In this document: one piece after another, positions 9,824 through 17,924 of the stretch
Layout of the letters: each line of letters starts with the position of its first letter
Position numbering within the stretch: the stretch's first letter is position 1
From: Planctomycetota bacterium
GTDB taxonomy: Bacteria > Planctomycetota > Phycisphaerae > WQYP01
Reading direction: 5' to 3'
NCBI GenBank assembly: GCA_021851715.1
Contig: JAJZCR010000020.1
Location: forward strand, 1-55,986
DNA length: 55,986 bases
Program-made: the position numbers and the translations under genes
Notes under the pieces: model-generated
Seen by the model: only the letters and a program-made list of their open reading frames with translations
Databases searched by the model: none
Told to the model about the DNA's origin: nothing

Positions 9824-10654
9824 TTAACCCGGTTTGGATTCATGGGGAGGCGTTGATGCTGTTTCCGCGTGCGGCTGCATATCCAGAGATGCCAGCTCTT
9901 GCCGGCCATAAAGCACCGAATATTTGAGCATCACCCCGATGGTGGTTTTATAAGCAATCACCAGCCCGAAACGCCCCTGTAAAAATCCGCCCCGCAAAAT
10001 AAAATACTTAAAAAACGTCAGAATCGGTCGCAGCAGCAAATTGCCCCATCCGGCGCGCCGGCCCTGCTGCTGCAGATGCCCCGCCAGCAGCGAGGCCCGT
10101 TCCGCCATGATGGCCCCGTCATTGAGGTCGATTTCTGCATACGGCCTGAATCGGTTGTGCAGCAGAGGCTGCTTTAGAGTCATGATTGCAAAGCCTGCCG
10201 CGGGTCGCCGCACTTCCGGCACACTATCTGTATCCCAGAGCGTGCGGCGGCGATGAATCAGCCGGGTTTGATAATCCGGCGACCAGCATCGCACTTCGCG
10301 ACGGGAGATGAAATTTTTTCTGGGAATACGGAACATCGCAGCGATCGGCACTTCCAGCAATGTTTGAATTTCCGCGGCCAACTCCGGCGAACATTCCTCG
10401 TCGGCATCCAGGGCCAGAACCCAATCGTTGGCACAGTGGCTCACCGCAAATTCGCGTTGGCGGTTATAGCCGGACCAGTCATGAGAGAGGACCCGCGGCT
10501 TGGACGGGTGCGCCGCGGCAATTTCGGTGGTACCATCGCTGGAACCGGAATCCACGACAACAATATCGCTGCACCATGCCAGAGAATCCAAGCATACGGA
10601 AATTCGCGCCGCTTCATTCTTACAAATAACGCAGGCTGATACTGCAAGTGACAT
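9824..10654 (-). CDS. family 2 glycosyltransferase, WaaE/KdtX-like
   Basis: GT-A fold enzyme that probably adds a sugar to lipopolysaccharide core or another envelope glycan on the cytoplasmic face of the membrane. Motifs are VSACVICKNEAARI at the N-terminus, VDSGSSDGTTEIA for nucleotide binding, and the metal-binding LALDADEECS; a C-terminal hydrophobic segment (LRPILTFFKYFILRGG) matches WaaE-type enzymes. 276 residues from the ATG at 10654, which best fits the family start. The acceptor is unknown. Confidence 0.8.
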   Translation of the reverse strand: MSLAVSACVICKNEAARISVCLDSLAWCSDIVVVDSGSSDGTTEIAAAHPSKPRVLSHDWSGYNRQREFAVSHCANDWVLALDADEECSPELAAEIQTLLEVPIAAMFRIPRKNFISRREVRCWSPDYQTRLIHRRRTLWDTDSVPEVRRPAAGFAIMTLKQPLLHNRFRPYAEIDLNDGAIMAERASLLAGHLQQQGRRAGWGNLLLRPILTFFKYFILRGGFLQGRFGLVIAYKTTIGVMLKYSVLYGRQELASLDMQPHAETASTPPHESKPG

Positions 10655-10729
10655 GCGAAAACCGTAACCGAAAACCATCCGCGAATGAAAAGGCCAAGCC
10701 TGCGGAAAAACAAATGGGCCGCGCCCGGT

Positions 10730-10957
10730 TTATAGAGGAGTCTTGATTCCCATGGCGCGTAAAGCGCACCAGCGGTTGGCTCCCTCATACAACATCACGC
10801 TTCCGACAGCAAAACAACCGCCCATTGGATACCAAAGCCAATACCTGGCGAGCAGCCACGCCACAAGCCCCAGTGCCAATGACGCAATCAGAAAAATCCA
10901 GCCGGCAATCATCCGGATGGCTTTTCCGCGGGCATCAATGTTACATTCGTGACTCAT
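10730..10957 (-). CDS. small DUF2892-like inner-membrane protein
   Basis: 75 residues from the ATG at 10957, with two predicted membrane helices (MIAGWIFLIASLALGLVAWL and a second near PMGGCFAVGSVML). The short basic N-terminus and the hairpin topology resemble the DUF2892/YgaP membrane domain. No catalytic domain is attached and the function is unknown. Confidence 0.5.
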   Translation of the reverse strand: MSHECNIDARGKAIRMIAGWIFLIASLALGLVAWLLARYWLWYPMGGCFAVGSVMLYEGANRWCALRAMGIKTPL

Positions 10958-11126
10958 CGCATTGTATTGTAACGTTGCCGACACGCGATAGCCAGTGCGC
11001 GTTGCCCCGTGCAGCCTTAAGTGACTGATCTCGTTGGATGCAAGATTAAACGGGCCGATGGATGACATATAAGTGATGATGGATATTGTGCTTACACTTT
11101 TTTTATAAAAAATATTTGGTTTCCTC

Positions 11127-11155
11127 TAGACTTCGCCCAAAACCGTGCCTACTAT
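11127..11155 (+). promoter_or_regulatory. promoter of small RNA candidate 1
   Basis: TAGACT (11127-11132) and TACTAT (11150-11155) are separated by exactly 17 bp and lie just upstream of the structured region that ends at the terminator at 11305-11342. Confidence 0.4.
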
Positions 11156-11161
11156 AAAGAT

Positions 11162-11342
11162 GTGAGGGTAATAGAGAGGTAAACAAAAGCCGACGCTCAA
11201 TCGGGTGATGCGTCAGAGTGGCCCGGGTATGAGCGTGGCTTTCAGGTAAAAAATAAAGCGGGTGTGATTGGTATCACCCGATATGATCTTCCTCCCATAA
11301 CCTAGGCCAGCCACTGTGATGCACAGTTGCTGGCCTTTTTTT
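11162..11342 (+). ncRNA. small RNA candidate 1 with CUUCCUCCC module
   Basis: About 180 nt between a sigma-70-like promoter and an intrinsic terminator, with no plausible gene. Folding by eye gives a long stem (11186-11198 with 11231-11242), a hairpin at 11259-11264/11275-11280, an unpaired CTTCCTCCCATAAC (11288-11301), and a terminator stem GGCCAGC/GCTGGCC (11305-11311/11329-11335) continued by ACTGTG/CACAGT, then seven T. The 3' module is repeated in candidate 2 with compensating base changes in the stem. CCTCC imitates the 16S anti-Shine-Dalgarno, so pairing with ribosome binding sites is a reasonable guess. Confidence 0.55.
11305..11342 (+). terminator. intrinsic terminator of small RNA 1
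   Basis: Stem GGCCAGC/GCTGGCC extended by ACTGTG/CACAGT with a 3-base loop, followed by TTTTTTT. Confidence 0.85.
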
Positions 11343-11424
11343 ATTTCACTTGACTTTCCTGGACGGTGTCTGCATCATACCGGGCACTTGGGCGGTCCAA
11401 GCGGAGCGGCCTGGGTTTGATGAC

Positions 11425-11453
11425 TTGCTTTATGCCACCCGCTCGGCTATGAT
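11425..11453 (+). promoter_or_regulatory. promoter of small RNA candidate 2
   Basis: TTGCTT (11425-11430) and TATGAT (11448-11453) with a 17-bp spacer; a good sigma-70-like match upstream of the second structured RNA. Confidence 0.5.
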
Positions 11454-11459
11454 TTTTCA

Positions 11460-11727
11460 ACTTGACCGATGCGGTTAAGAATCGGCAAGGGGTTGGTTAG
11501 GAAATTCCGAACCTGCTGAGAGTAAACTGGCAAGGGGCAGGCGGCTGGAAAATGTGAGCTTTCCTTAAAGCTCCAGGCATTAGAGAACCGATAAATACAA
11601 CGATGCTCAAAGGGGCAGAAAATTCAACCGGCAGGTTGAATTGAGGTTGTAGTCAGAGAGCTGTACGGTCTTCCTCCCATAACATAGGCCGCCCACTGTG
11701 CTGTAACAGTTGGCGGCCTATTTTTTT
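11460..11727 (+). ncRNA. small RNA candidate 2 with CUUCCUCCC module
   Basis: About 270 nt, no plausible gene. Clear hairpins are GAGCTTT/AAAGCTC (11556-11562/11567-11573) and AATTCAACC/GGTTGAATT with a GGCA loop (11621-11629/11634-11642), plus weaker ones at CCGAT/ATCGG and GGTT.GGAA/TTCC.AACC near the 5' end. It ends with CTTCCTCCCATAAC (11670-11683) and a terminator stem GGCCGCC/GGCGGCC (11687-11693/11712-11718) followed by seven T. The 3' module matches candidate 1 but the 5' parts differ, as in paralogous trans-acting RNAs. It does not match RNase P, tmRNA, 6S or SRP cores that I know. Confidence 0.55.
11685..11727 (+). terminator. intrinsic terminator of small RNA 2
   Basis: Stem TAGGCCGCC/GGCGGCCTA extended by ACTGT/ACAGT, followed by a T run. 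Relative to the first terminator, two pairs are exchanged with pairing kept. Confidence 0.85.
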
Positions 11728-11800
11728 GACCTCGTATCGCCCTGGCGTATCAGCCTGGCATAGGCTCTGGCTATGATCCTGCTGCACTTACGGGCTTTAC

Positions 11801-12496
11801 TTACGGAACTTGGCAGTGTTCGCCTGGTTTAAGCGCAAAGCCCTGCACCAAGCCTGGAATTTCCCGCTTTTTCAAGGCCGCCACAAACGCTGCTCCGTCC
11901 TGGCGGATTGGTTCAAACGTGTTGTAGTGAATGGGCACCACCGATTTCGCCCGCAACATTTCCGCCGCCTGAAGTGCATGCGCCGGCCCCATGGTAAAGC
12001 AATCCCCAATCGGCAAAAAAGCCAGATCAATCGGCCAGAGCTTGCCAATCAATGCCATGTCTGAAAACAGCCCGGTATCGCCGGCAAAGTAAATCACTTT
12101 TCCATCGATTTCCAGCAGCCATCCGCCTGCGACACCACCCGGCGTGCCATCGGCAAAGGTGCTGGTATGAAAAGCCATCGTCATGGTGGCCCGGCCAAAA
12201 GGAAAATTCATGCCGCCCCCGGTGTTCATCCCCACCGTCTTTAATTTTTGCCGCCCCAAATATTCGGTTATCTCGTAATTGGCGGCAATGGGGGCGCCGG
12301 TGCGCTGGGCAATTCGTCCTGCGTCATCCACATGATCAAAATGGGCATGGCTTAACAAGATAAAGGACGGATGTACCTGGTCGGATTTTACATCTGAGAG
12401 CGGATTATGATCATAAAACGGATCAATTTGAACACAATGCCGGCCCGATTTTATTTCCACACACGAATGACCATGATAGACAACCTCCACTGCCAT
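11801..12496 (-). CDS. UPF0173 metal-dependent hydrolase
   Basis: Metallo-beta-lactamase fold protein of 231 residues. The zinc-binding SHAHFDHVDD motif near residue 52, FAGDTGLFSDM, and the late histidine in VPIHYNTFEP match the UPF0173 family; substrate is unknown. AAGGAG lies 7 bases before the ATG at 12496, which fixes the start. It lies downstream of recJ on the same strand, 114 bp away. Confidence 0.88.
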   Translation of the reverse strand: MAVEVVYHGHSCVEIKSGRHCVQIDPFYDHNPLSDVKSDQVHPSFILLSHAHFDHVDDAGRIAQRTGAPIAANYEITEYLGRQKLKTVGMNTGGGMNFPFGRATMTMAFHTSTFADGTPGGVAGGWLLEIDGKVIYFAGDTGLFSDMALIGKLWPIDLAFLPIGDCFTMGPAHALQAAEMLRAKSVVPIHYNTFEPIRQDGAAFVAALKKREIPGLVQGFALKPGEHCQVP

Positions 12497-12610
12497 TTTG
12501 AATCTCCTTTTTAAGAATCGCGCGGCCCTAAAAACGGGGCCGACCGCATGCACCGGTGAATTATAGCCTTCCATGGCGGGATGTTGGGGTCATTTGGCCC
12601 GGCCGGAGTT

Positions 12611-14404
12611 TTACGCGCACAGCGGAGCGGTTGCCTGAAACGCCTGCCGGTCCGATCGCGCCGCATCCAGCAAATGCATTTCAATGCGGCGACGGCCCTG
12701 GTATTCGCTGATCTTCGGTTCAAACACCAGATCCACCATCAGGCCCGCATACAACGATTCGCCCAGCGTCCCCATCCGAAAGCCAATGGCATGAGACAGA
12801 ATGCCATCGGCGTTGAGTTGCAACTGCAAATGGGCACCGCCCGCGCCTACCCGCCGCGGCGGGGCCTGGATACGTGCTTCACGCAAAGCAAACCTGGGCC
12901 GCGGATTGCCATGTCCGAACGGAGCCATCTTTTCCAGCCATTCCACCAGTTCCGGCGTAAGTTGCCGCGGCTCCATCCATCCATCCACCGCCATCGACGG
13001 AACAAACGCATTGGCCGGCATGTGTTGCCGCACATACGCGCAAAAACGCTCCCGAAATAAATCCAGATTCTCATGTGCCAGACGCACACCGCCTGCCGCT
13101 GCGTGACCGCCTCCGCTGATAAGCAAATCCCGGCACGCCTCGATGGCCAGATGCAGATCCAGACCCGGTATGCTTCGGGCAGATCCGCCCGCCACCTGTC
13201 CATCGGTGGCTAGCACGAATGCCGGCCGATGAAACGCATCTACCAGCCGCGAAGCCACTATCCCCACCACCCCCGCATGCCAGCCCTGTTGCCACACCAC
13301 CAAGCCGGCCGGCAAATCCACCATGGCTTTAACCTGCGCCGTAGCCGACTCGGCTATTTTACGTTCCGTGGCCTGCCGCTGCGTGTTTTGTTTTTCCAGG
13401 AAGCGGGCGATCTCCGCGGCCCGCGCCTGGTCCGGCGTGGTCAGCAGTTCCACCGCCAGCGCCGCATGGTCCATGCGCCCGGCGGCATTTAATCGTGGGG
13501 CTAAAAAAAAGCCGACCGCGGTGCCATCAATTTTCCGATCTTCAAACCCCGCTGCCGCAATCAGCGCCTGAATGCCCACAAATTCACTGCGTTGGATCTG
13601 GGCCAGCCCGTGCTTGACCAGGATTCGATTTTCCCCCATCAGCGGGACTACATCCGCAATGGTGGCCAGCGCCACGAGAGCCAGAAACTCCATCAGCAGA
13701 TTGCGATACGTGGTGGGTAGCGGCGGGGAGCCGTGGAGCCGGTTGGCTGTAGCCCAGGCCAGCTTAAATGCCACGCCGGCCCCGCATAAATGGGGATTGG
13801 GATAGGCGGGTTCGCCCAGCAGTGGATGGATAATCGCCTGTGCTTCCGGCAAGGCTGCGCCGGGGGCATGATGATCGCTCACAATCACTTTCAGCCCCAG
13901 GCTTCTGGCCCTGGCCACCGGCTCCAGCGCCGTGATTCCGCAATCGATACTGATCAACAGGTCGCAACCGTCCGCGGCAATCCGTTCCACCGCGGGCACC
14001 GACATCCCGTAACCTTCCTCCACCCGATGCGGTATGTAGTAGCGCACATCCGCCCCGGCGGTTTTCAGCATCCGCCACAACATGGCCGTGCCGGTAATTC
14101 CGTCCACATCATAATCGCCGAACAGCACCATACGCTGCCGCTCGCCAATGGCCCTGGCAATGATGTCCGCCGCGGTCGTTACGCCATGCAGCAGTTCCGG
14201 CCCGTGCAGCCGCGTGAGCCGCGGATCCAGAAATTCCCGCGCCAGGTCCACATGGTTGAGTGATCGTGCCACGAGAAGCCGGGCAATGATCTGGTCACAT
14301 TGAAGCTCACGGCACAGCAGGATTTCTTCCGCTGTGGGGGGCTGTGTCACCGGCAGTTGCCAGAGTTTCTTTTTAAATCCAACCGCTTCCGTGCCGTTGG
14401 GCAT
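12611..14404 (-). CDS. recJ: single-stranded-DNA-specific exonuclease RecJ
   Basis: 5'-3' exonuclease in recombination and mismatch repair. 597 residues, normal length. DHH-family motifs include GDYDVDGITGTAML, the SIDCGIT aspartate, VIVSDHHAPG (the DHH motif), and the DHHA1 signature ISGGGHAAAGGVR. GGAGGTGA lies 6 bases before the ATG at 14404, which sets the start. It is followed by the UPF0173 gene. Confidence 0.96.
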   Translation of the reverse strand: MPNGTEAVGFKKKLWQLPVTQPPTAEEILLCRELQCDQIIARLLVARSLNHVDLAREFLDPRLTRLHGPELLHGVTTAADIIARAIGERQRMVLFGDYDVDGITGTAMLWRMLKTAGADVRYYIPHRVEEGYGMSVPAVERIAADGCDLLISIDCGITALEPVARARSLGLKVIVSDHHAPGAALPEAQAIIHPLLGEPAYPNPHLCGAGVAFKLAWATANRLHGSPPLPTTYRNLLMEFLALVALATIADVVPLMGENRILVKHGLAQIQRSEFVGIQALIAAAGFEDRKIDGTAVGFFLAPRLNAAGRMDHAALAVELLTTPDQARAAEIARFLEKQNTQRQATERKIAESATAQVKAMVDLPAGLVVWQQGWHAGVVGIVASRLVDAFHRPAFVLATDGQVAGGSARSIPGLDLHLAIEACRDLLISGGGHAAAGGVRLAHENLDLFRERFCAYVRQHMPANAFVPSMAVDGWMEPRQLTPELVEWLEKMAPFGHGNPRPRFALREARIQAPPRRVGAGGAHLQLQLNADGILSHAIGFRMGTLGESLYAGLMVDLVFEPKISEYQGRRRIEMHLLDAARSDRQAFQATAPLCA

Positions 14405-14483
14405 GAAATCACCTCCAACTGCGTGCCGCAAACCCTCTCCTGGCTGCAATGGAACTCCTGGCCCGGTGCCGGTCTCCCGTGTG

Positions 14484-15302
14484 TTACACCGTTACCGCCA
14501 TGTTCCGCCGGATGAAGTCCACCGCATTCTTAAATAACTCCAAGCCCGCCGGTGCGGGCGGCGGTTTCTGCCGCGTCCATGTTGGATGCAGATACGAACT
14601 TATAAAACGCTCCGGATGGGGCATCATGCCCAGCACTCGGCCGGTTACATCGCATACGCCCGCAATGCCGTCCACACTGCCATTGGGATTTTCCGGCGAA
14701 CCTGCGGCCACATTGCCGGCGGCATCCGCGTAGCGAAACGCCACCTGGTCATTGGCACGCAGGGCGTCCAATATGCTTTGATCCCGCACCATGAATCGCC
14801 CTTCGCCGTGGGCAATCGGCAAATCCAGGCATGTTCCCGGCCCCATCCATGGGCAATGGGCCGAGGTGCTCAGCACGCGAATCCAGCGGTCCACAAATCG
14901 TCCATTGGTGTTGTCGGTCAACGTCGCAGGAAAGGTATCGCCCGGGCTTAATTGCGGCATCGGGCCGGGCAGCAGTCCCGCTTTCACCAACACCTGAAAG
15001 CCATTGCATATTCCCAATATCATCTTGCCATCGGCAATCCATTGCTGCAGCGCGTCGCCAAGGTGATGAACCATCTGGTTGGCTAAAATGCGGCCGCTGG
15101 CAATATCATCGCCGTAGGAAAATCCCCCCGGCAAACCTAAAATCTGAAAATCCGCCAACCGGCCCGGGTTGGCCATCAACTCGTTGATATGCACGGTCTC
15201 CACATGAGAGCCTGCCATTTCAAATGCCAATGCCAATTCGCGGTCGCAGTTGGTGCCCGCCGTGCGAAGCAGAATTGTATTAACCGGCGAGGCATCCATC
15301 AT
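14484..15302 (-). CDS. purQ: phosphoribosylformylglycinamidine synthase subunit I
   Basis: Glutaminase subunit that supplies ammonia to PurL in purine synthesis. Class I amidotransferase motifs are GLPGGFSYGDDIASG, the nucleophilic cysteine in GICNGFQVLVK, and the MMPHPERF histidine-glutamate pair. 272 residues is longer than the 225-235 of Bacillus-type PurQ but fits other lineages. Two adjacent ATGs (15302 and 15299) follow AAGGAA; either may be used. No purS or purL is adjacent. Confidence 0.93.
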   Translation of the reverse strand: MMDASPVNTILLRTAGTNCDRELALAFEMAGSHVETVHINELMANPGRLADFQILGLPGGFSYGDDIASGRILANQMVHHLGDALQQWIADGKMILGICNGFQVLVKAGLLPGPMPQLSPGDTFPATLTDNTNGRFVDRWIRVLSTSAHCPWMGPGTCLDLPIAHGEGRFMVRDQSILDALRANDQVAFRYADAAGNVAAGSPENPNGSVDGIAGVCDVTGRVLGMMPHPERFISSYLHPTWTRQKPPPAPAGLELFKNAVDFIRRNMAVTV

Positions 15303-15478
15303 GGTTTCCTTGTTCGGACCAGTCGACATTATCGCACACCGCCGCCCGGAGGCAACCCAGAGCATGGCGGGAATGACAAAAATTGGGGGTTGATGGATTT
15401 TGCGGCGGGCAGATCGGACCTCCGGCGGGTATACTGCATAAGTGGCCCATCGGCGCGGTCCGGGGACTTGGACGATCA

Positions 15479-16651
15479 ATGGATTCACCCGAAACAAAAC
15501 GTATCAGTGTCAGCATTATTGTGCCCACCTATTGCGAGGCGGAAAATTTGCCGCCGCTGATCACCCAGGTTGCCGATGCGTTTAACGCCCGCGGCTGGCT
15601 GTGGGAGATCATTGTCGTGGACGACAATTCTCCCGATGCCACGGCCGCGGTACTCCCGGCCCTGGCCAAAAATTATCCGCAGGTTCGTTTTTTAATCCGG
15701 AAGGAAGATCGCGGACTTTCCTCGGCGGTGCTGGCTGGTTTTGCGCTGGCCCGCTTTGAGTACCTCGTGGTGATGGATGCCGACTTAAGCCACCCGCCGG
15801 AAATGGCTCCTGCACTGGTGGATCCATTGCTGGACAACAGGGCGGATTTTGTCATTGGATCCAGAAACGTGGCCGGCGGGCGCACCGAAAGCTGGGGCAT
15901 GTTCCGGTGGCTCAACAGTGCCGTCGCCACGGCGCTGAGCCGCCCGTTTGTCGGCCAGATACGGGATTCCATGGCCGGTTTTTTTGCTTTGCGCCGGCAA
16001 CTGCTTGCTGATTGCGATACGCTCAATCCCATTGGTTATAAAATCGGCCTGGAACTGATCGTCAAAGGCCGCGTGCGGCGGATCGTGGAAGTGCCGATTG
16101 TGTTCCGCAACCGTACCCGCGGTAAAAGCAAGCTGACTCTGGCGGAACAATTCCGCTACCTGGAACATCTATCGCGTCTTTACGATTACCAGTTTCCACG
16201 CGGTTCACCGCGGGTGAAATTTTTGATCGTCTGCGTGTGCGGGTTGCTGGTCAGCCTGGGTGCCATCGCTTTACTGGTGAAGGTGGGGCATGCCGGCTTT
16301 CTGCCGGCCCTGGCCCTGGGCTTGCCGGCCATGATCCTGGTAACGCTGCTGTTTTTTGTGCGATACGTGAGAACCCAGCGGGATTTTATCCGCATGAAAC
16401 ACCCTTATCGGGAGTTTTTTCTCATCAGTTGCGGGGAATGGTGCGCCGGATTGCTGGCCGGCTGGGCGGCACACCAGGTGTGCGGAATGCTCTGGAGTGC
16501 CCTGCTGGCCCTGGGTGCCCTGGTGGTGGTGCGCTACGTACTAAGAAAAATATTGCTGCACGATGTGCGCGGGATTCGCGGCCAGCGTCTGGCCCCGGCC
16601 AAGCCTGCCGGAGCACAGGAAAAATCGCCATCCGTCCTGGGTTCATCCTGA
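15479..16651 (+). CDS. polyprenol-phosphate glycosyltransferase fused to GtrA-like membrane domain
   Basis: 390 residues. The first 240 form a family 2 glycosyltransferase of the dolichol-phosphate mannosyltransferase type: SVSIIVPTYCEAENLPPL, VVDDNSPDAT, the metal-binding VMDADLSHPPEMAP, SRNVAGGRTE, and the C-terminal RGKSKLTLAEQ. The remaining part has four hydrophobic helices like GtrA/DPMS flippase-associated domains. It would load a sugar on a polyprenol carrier at the membrane. A TATACT at 15430-15435 may be its -10. Sugar identity is unknown. Confidence 0.85.
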   Translation: MDSPETKRISVSIIVPTYCEAENLPPLITQVADAFNARGWLWEIIVVDDNSPDATAAVLPALAKNYPQVRFLIRKEDRGLSSAVLAGFALARFEYLVVMDADLSHPPEMAPALVDPLLDNRADFVIGSRNVAGGRTESWGMFRWLNSAVATALSRPFVGQIRDSMAGFFALRRQLLADCDTLNPIGYKIGLELIVKGRVRRIVEVPIVFRNRTRGKSKLTLAEQFRYLEHLSRLYDYQFPRGSPRVKFLIVCVCGLLVSLGAIALLVKVGHAGFLPALALGLPAMILVTLLFFVRYVRTQRDFIRMKHPYREFFLISCGEWCAGLLAGWAAHQVCGMLWSALLALGALVVVRYVLRKILLHDVRGIRGQRLAPAKPAGAQEKSPSVLGSS

Positions 16652-16714
16652 CGGCACTGCGGCCGCCATCTTCCGATGTTGCTGCCGGCAGCGTGATAAG
16701 CCGGCAGTTGCGAT

Positions 16715-17842
16715 TTATTGCGGATTCGGCCAGGAAGCATCCACAAAGCGGCCGGCCTCCAGGATGGTTTTGCCATCCATTTCAATGCGGCAGCCCGGCT
16801 GGCGCAGGTCGCAGACCATATCCCAGTGCAGGCCGCTGTCATTTTTTCCGCCCGTTTCCGGATAAGCCGCGCCCAGGGCCGCGTGGCATGTGCCGCCGAT
16901 TTTTTCATCAAACAGCGTGTTTTTGGTGTATTGTCGAATGGCAAAGTTGGTGCCGATGGCGAATTCACCCAGAATTTTCGCCCCGGCATCCTGTTCCAGC
17001 ATGGCCAGCAGAAATTCTTCTCCTTTGGAGGCCCGGGCCGATACCACTTTTCCCGCCTTAAAGGTTAATTCAATATCATGACATTCCCGCCCATGATGCA
17101 CCGCCGGAAAACTGTAGCGAATGGTGCCATTGACCGCATCTTCGATGGGGCCGGTGAACACTTCGCCATCGGGGAAGTTTTCGTGTCCACAACAGTTGAT
17201 CCATTTTCGCCCCTGCACCCCGAGTTTTAAATCGGTATCCCGGCCGACCACGCGAATTTCGCGGGCTTTATCCAGCACATCCACCAGCCGCTGCTGCCGC
17301 GCGCTGATTTTTTTCCAGGCCGCCACCGGGTCGTCCAGGTGCAGCAGGCCACCCTGAAAAACAAAGTCCTCATATTCCCGCAAGGACATTTCCGCATCCT
17401 GGGCGCTGGCCTGCGTTGGAAACTGGGTGCCCACCCAGCGCAATTTTCCCTCGGCGGCACGTTCCAGAAACCGCCGGCTGATGGGCTTGCGGGCCTGGGC
17501 GGCGGCGGCCTGCTTCCGCGGGTCCACATTGCTCATGCTTTTGGTGTTTTCGTCCGCCCATATTCCGATCGAAACATCCATGGTATCCACCACAAATTTG
17601 CTGATTGGCGACACGTATTGCAGTTGAGCCTCGCCGGCCACCCGGTAGAACGCTTCTTCCATGGCATCGGAAAGCACGCTTACAAAGGGATTTCCGCCGG
17701 CCTTGAGCACCTGTTCGTAAATGGCTTCCAGCAGCGGCAAGCCCACGGATTCTCCGGTAATCCGGCATAAATCGCCCGGCTTCACGCCCGCTGAATATCC
17801 CACTAAAACCGAGGCCAGTTTATCCAATCGTTGGTCGCGCAT
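16715..17842 (-). CDS. M29 family aminopeptidase
   Basis: 375 residues, full length for the thermophilic-type metallo-aminopeptidases (AmpS/PepS/AmpT, family M29). Matching segments include VLVGYSAGVKPGDLCRI at the N-terminus, the metal-ligand region HHGRECHDIELTFKAGK, LGEFAIGTNFAIRQYTKN, and GLHWDMVCDLR near the end. It removes N-terminal residues from peptides in the cytoplasm. AGGAG lies 7 bases before the ATG at 17842. Possibly cotranscribed with the exported protein upstream. Confidence 0.92.
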   Translation of the reverse strand: MRDQRLDKLASVLVGYSAGVKPGDLCRITGESVGLPLLEAIYEQVLKAGGNPFVSVLSDAMEEAFYRVAGEAQLQYVSPISKFVVDTMDVSIGIWADENTKSMSNVDPRKQAAAAQARKPISRRFLERAAEGKLRWVGTQFPTQASAQDAEMSLREYEDFVFQGGLLHLDDPVAAWKKISARQQRLVDVLDKAREIRVVGRDTDLKLGVQGRKWINCCGHENFPDGEVFTGPIEDAVNGTIRYSFPAVHHGRECHDIELTFKAGKVVSARASKGEEFLLAMLEQDAGAKILGEFAIGTNFAIRQYTKNTLFDEKIGGTCHAALGAAYPETGGKNDSGLHWDMVCDLRQPGCRIEMDGKTILEAGRFVDASWPNPQ

Positions 17843-17924
17843 AATTTCTCCTGTGTGCGTCGGTAACCGGGTGAAATATATAGCCACAAAGCCGGTGTGT
17901 GCAACGGATGCTTCCCGTGGCCCG

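Noticed and set aside
11460..11727. RNase P RNA or tmRNA
   Set aside because: No RNase P universally conserved core and no tRNA-like ends or tag frame.
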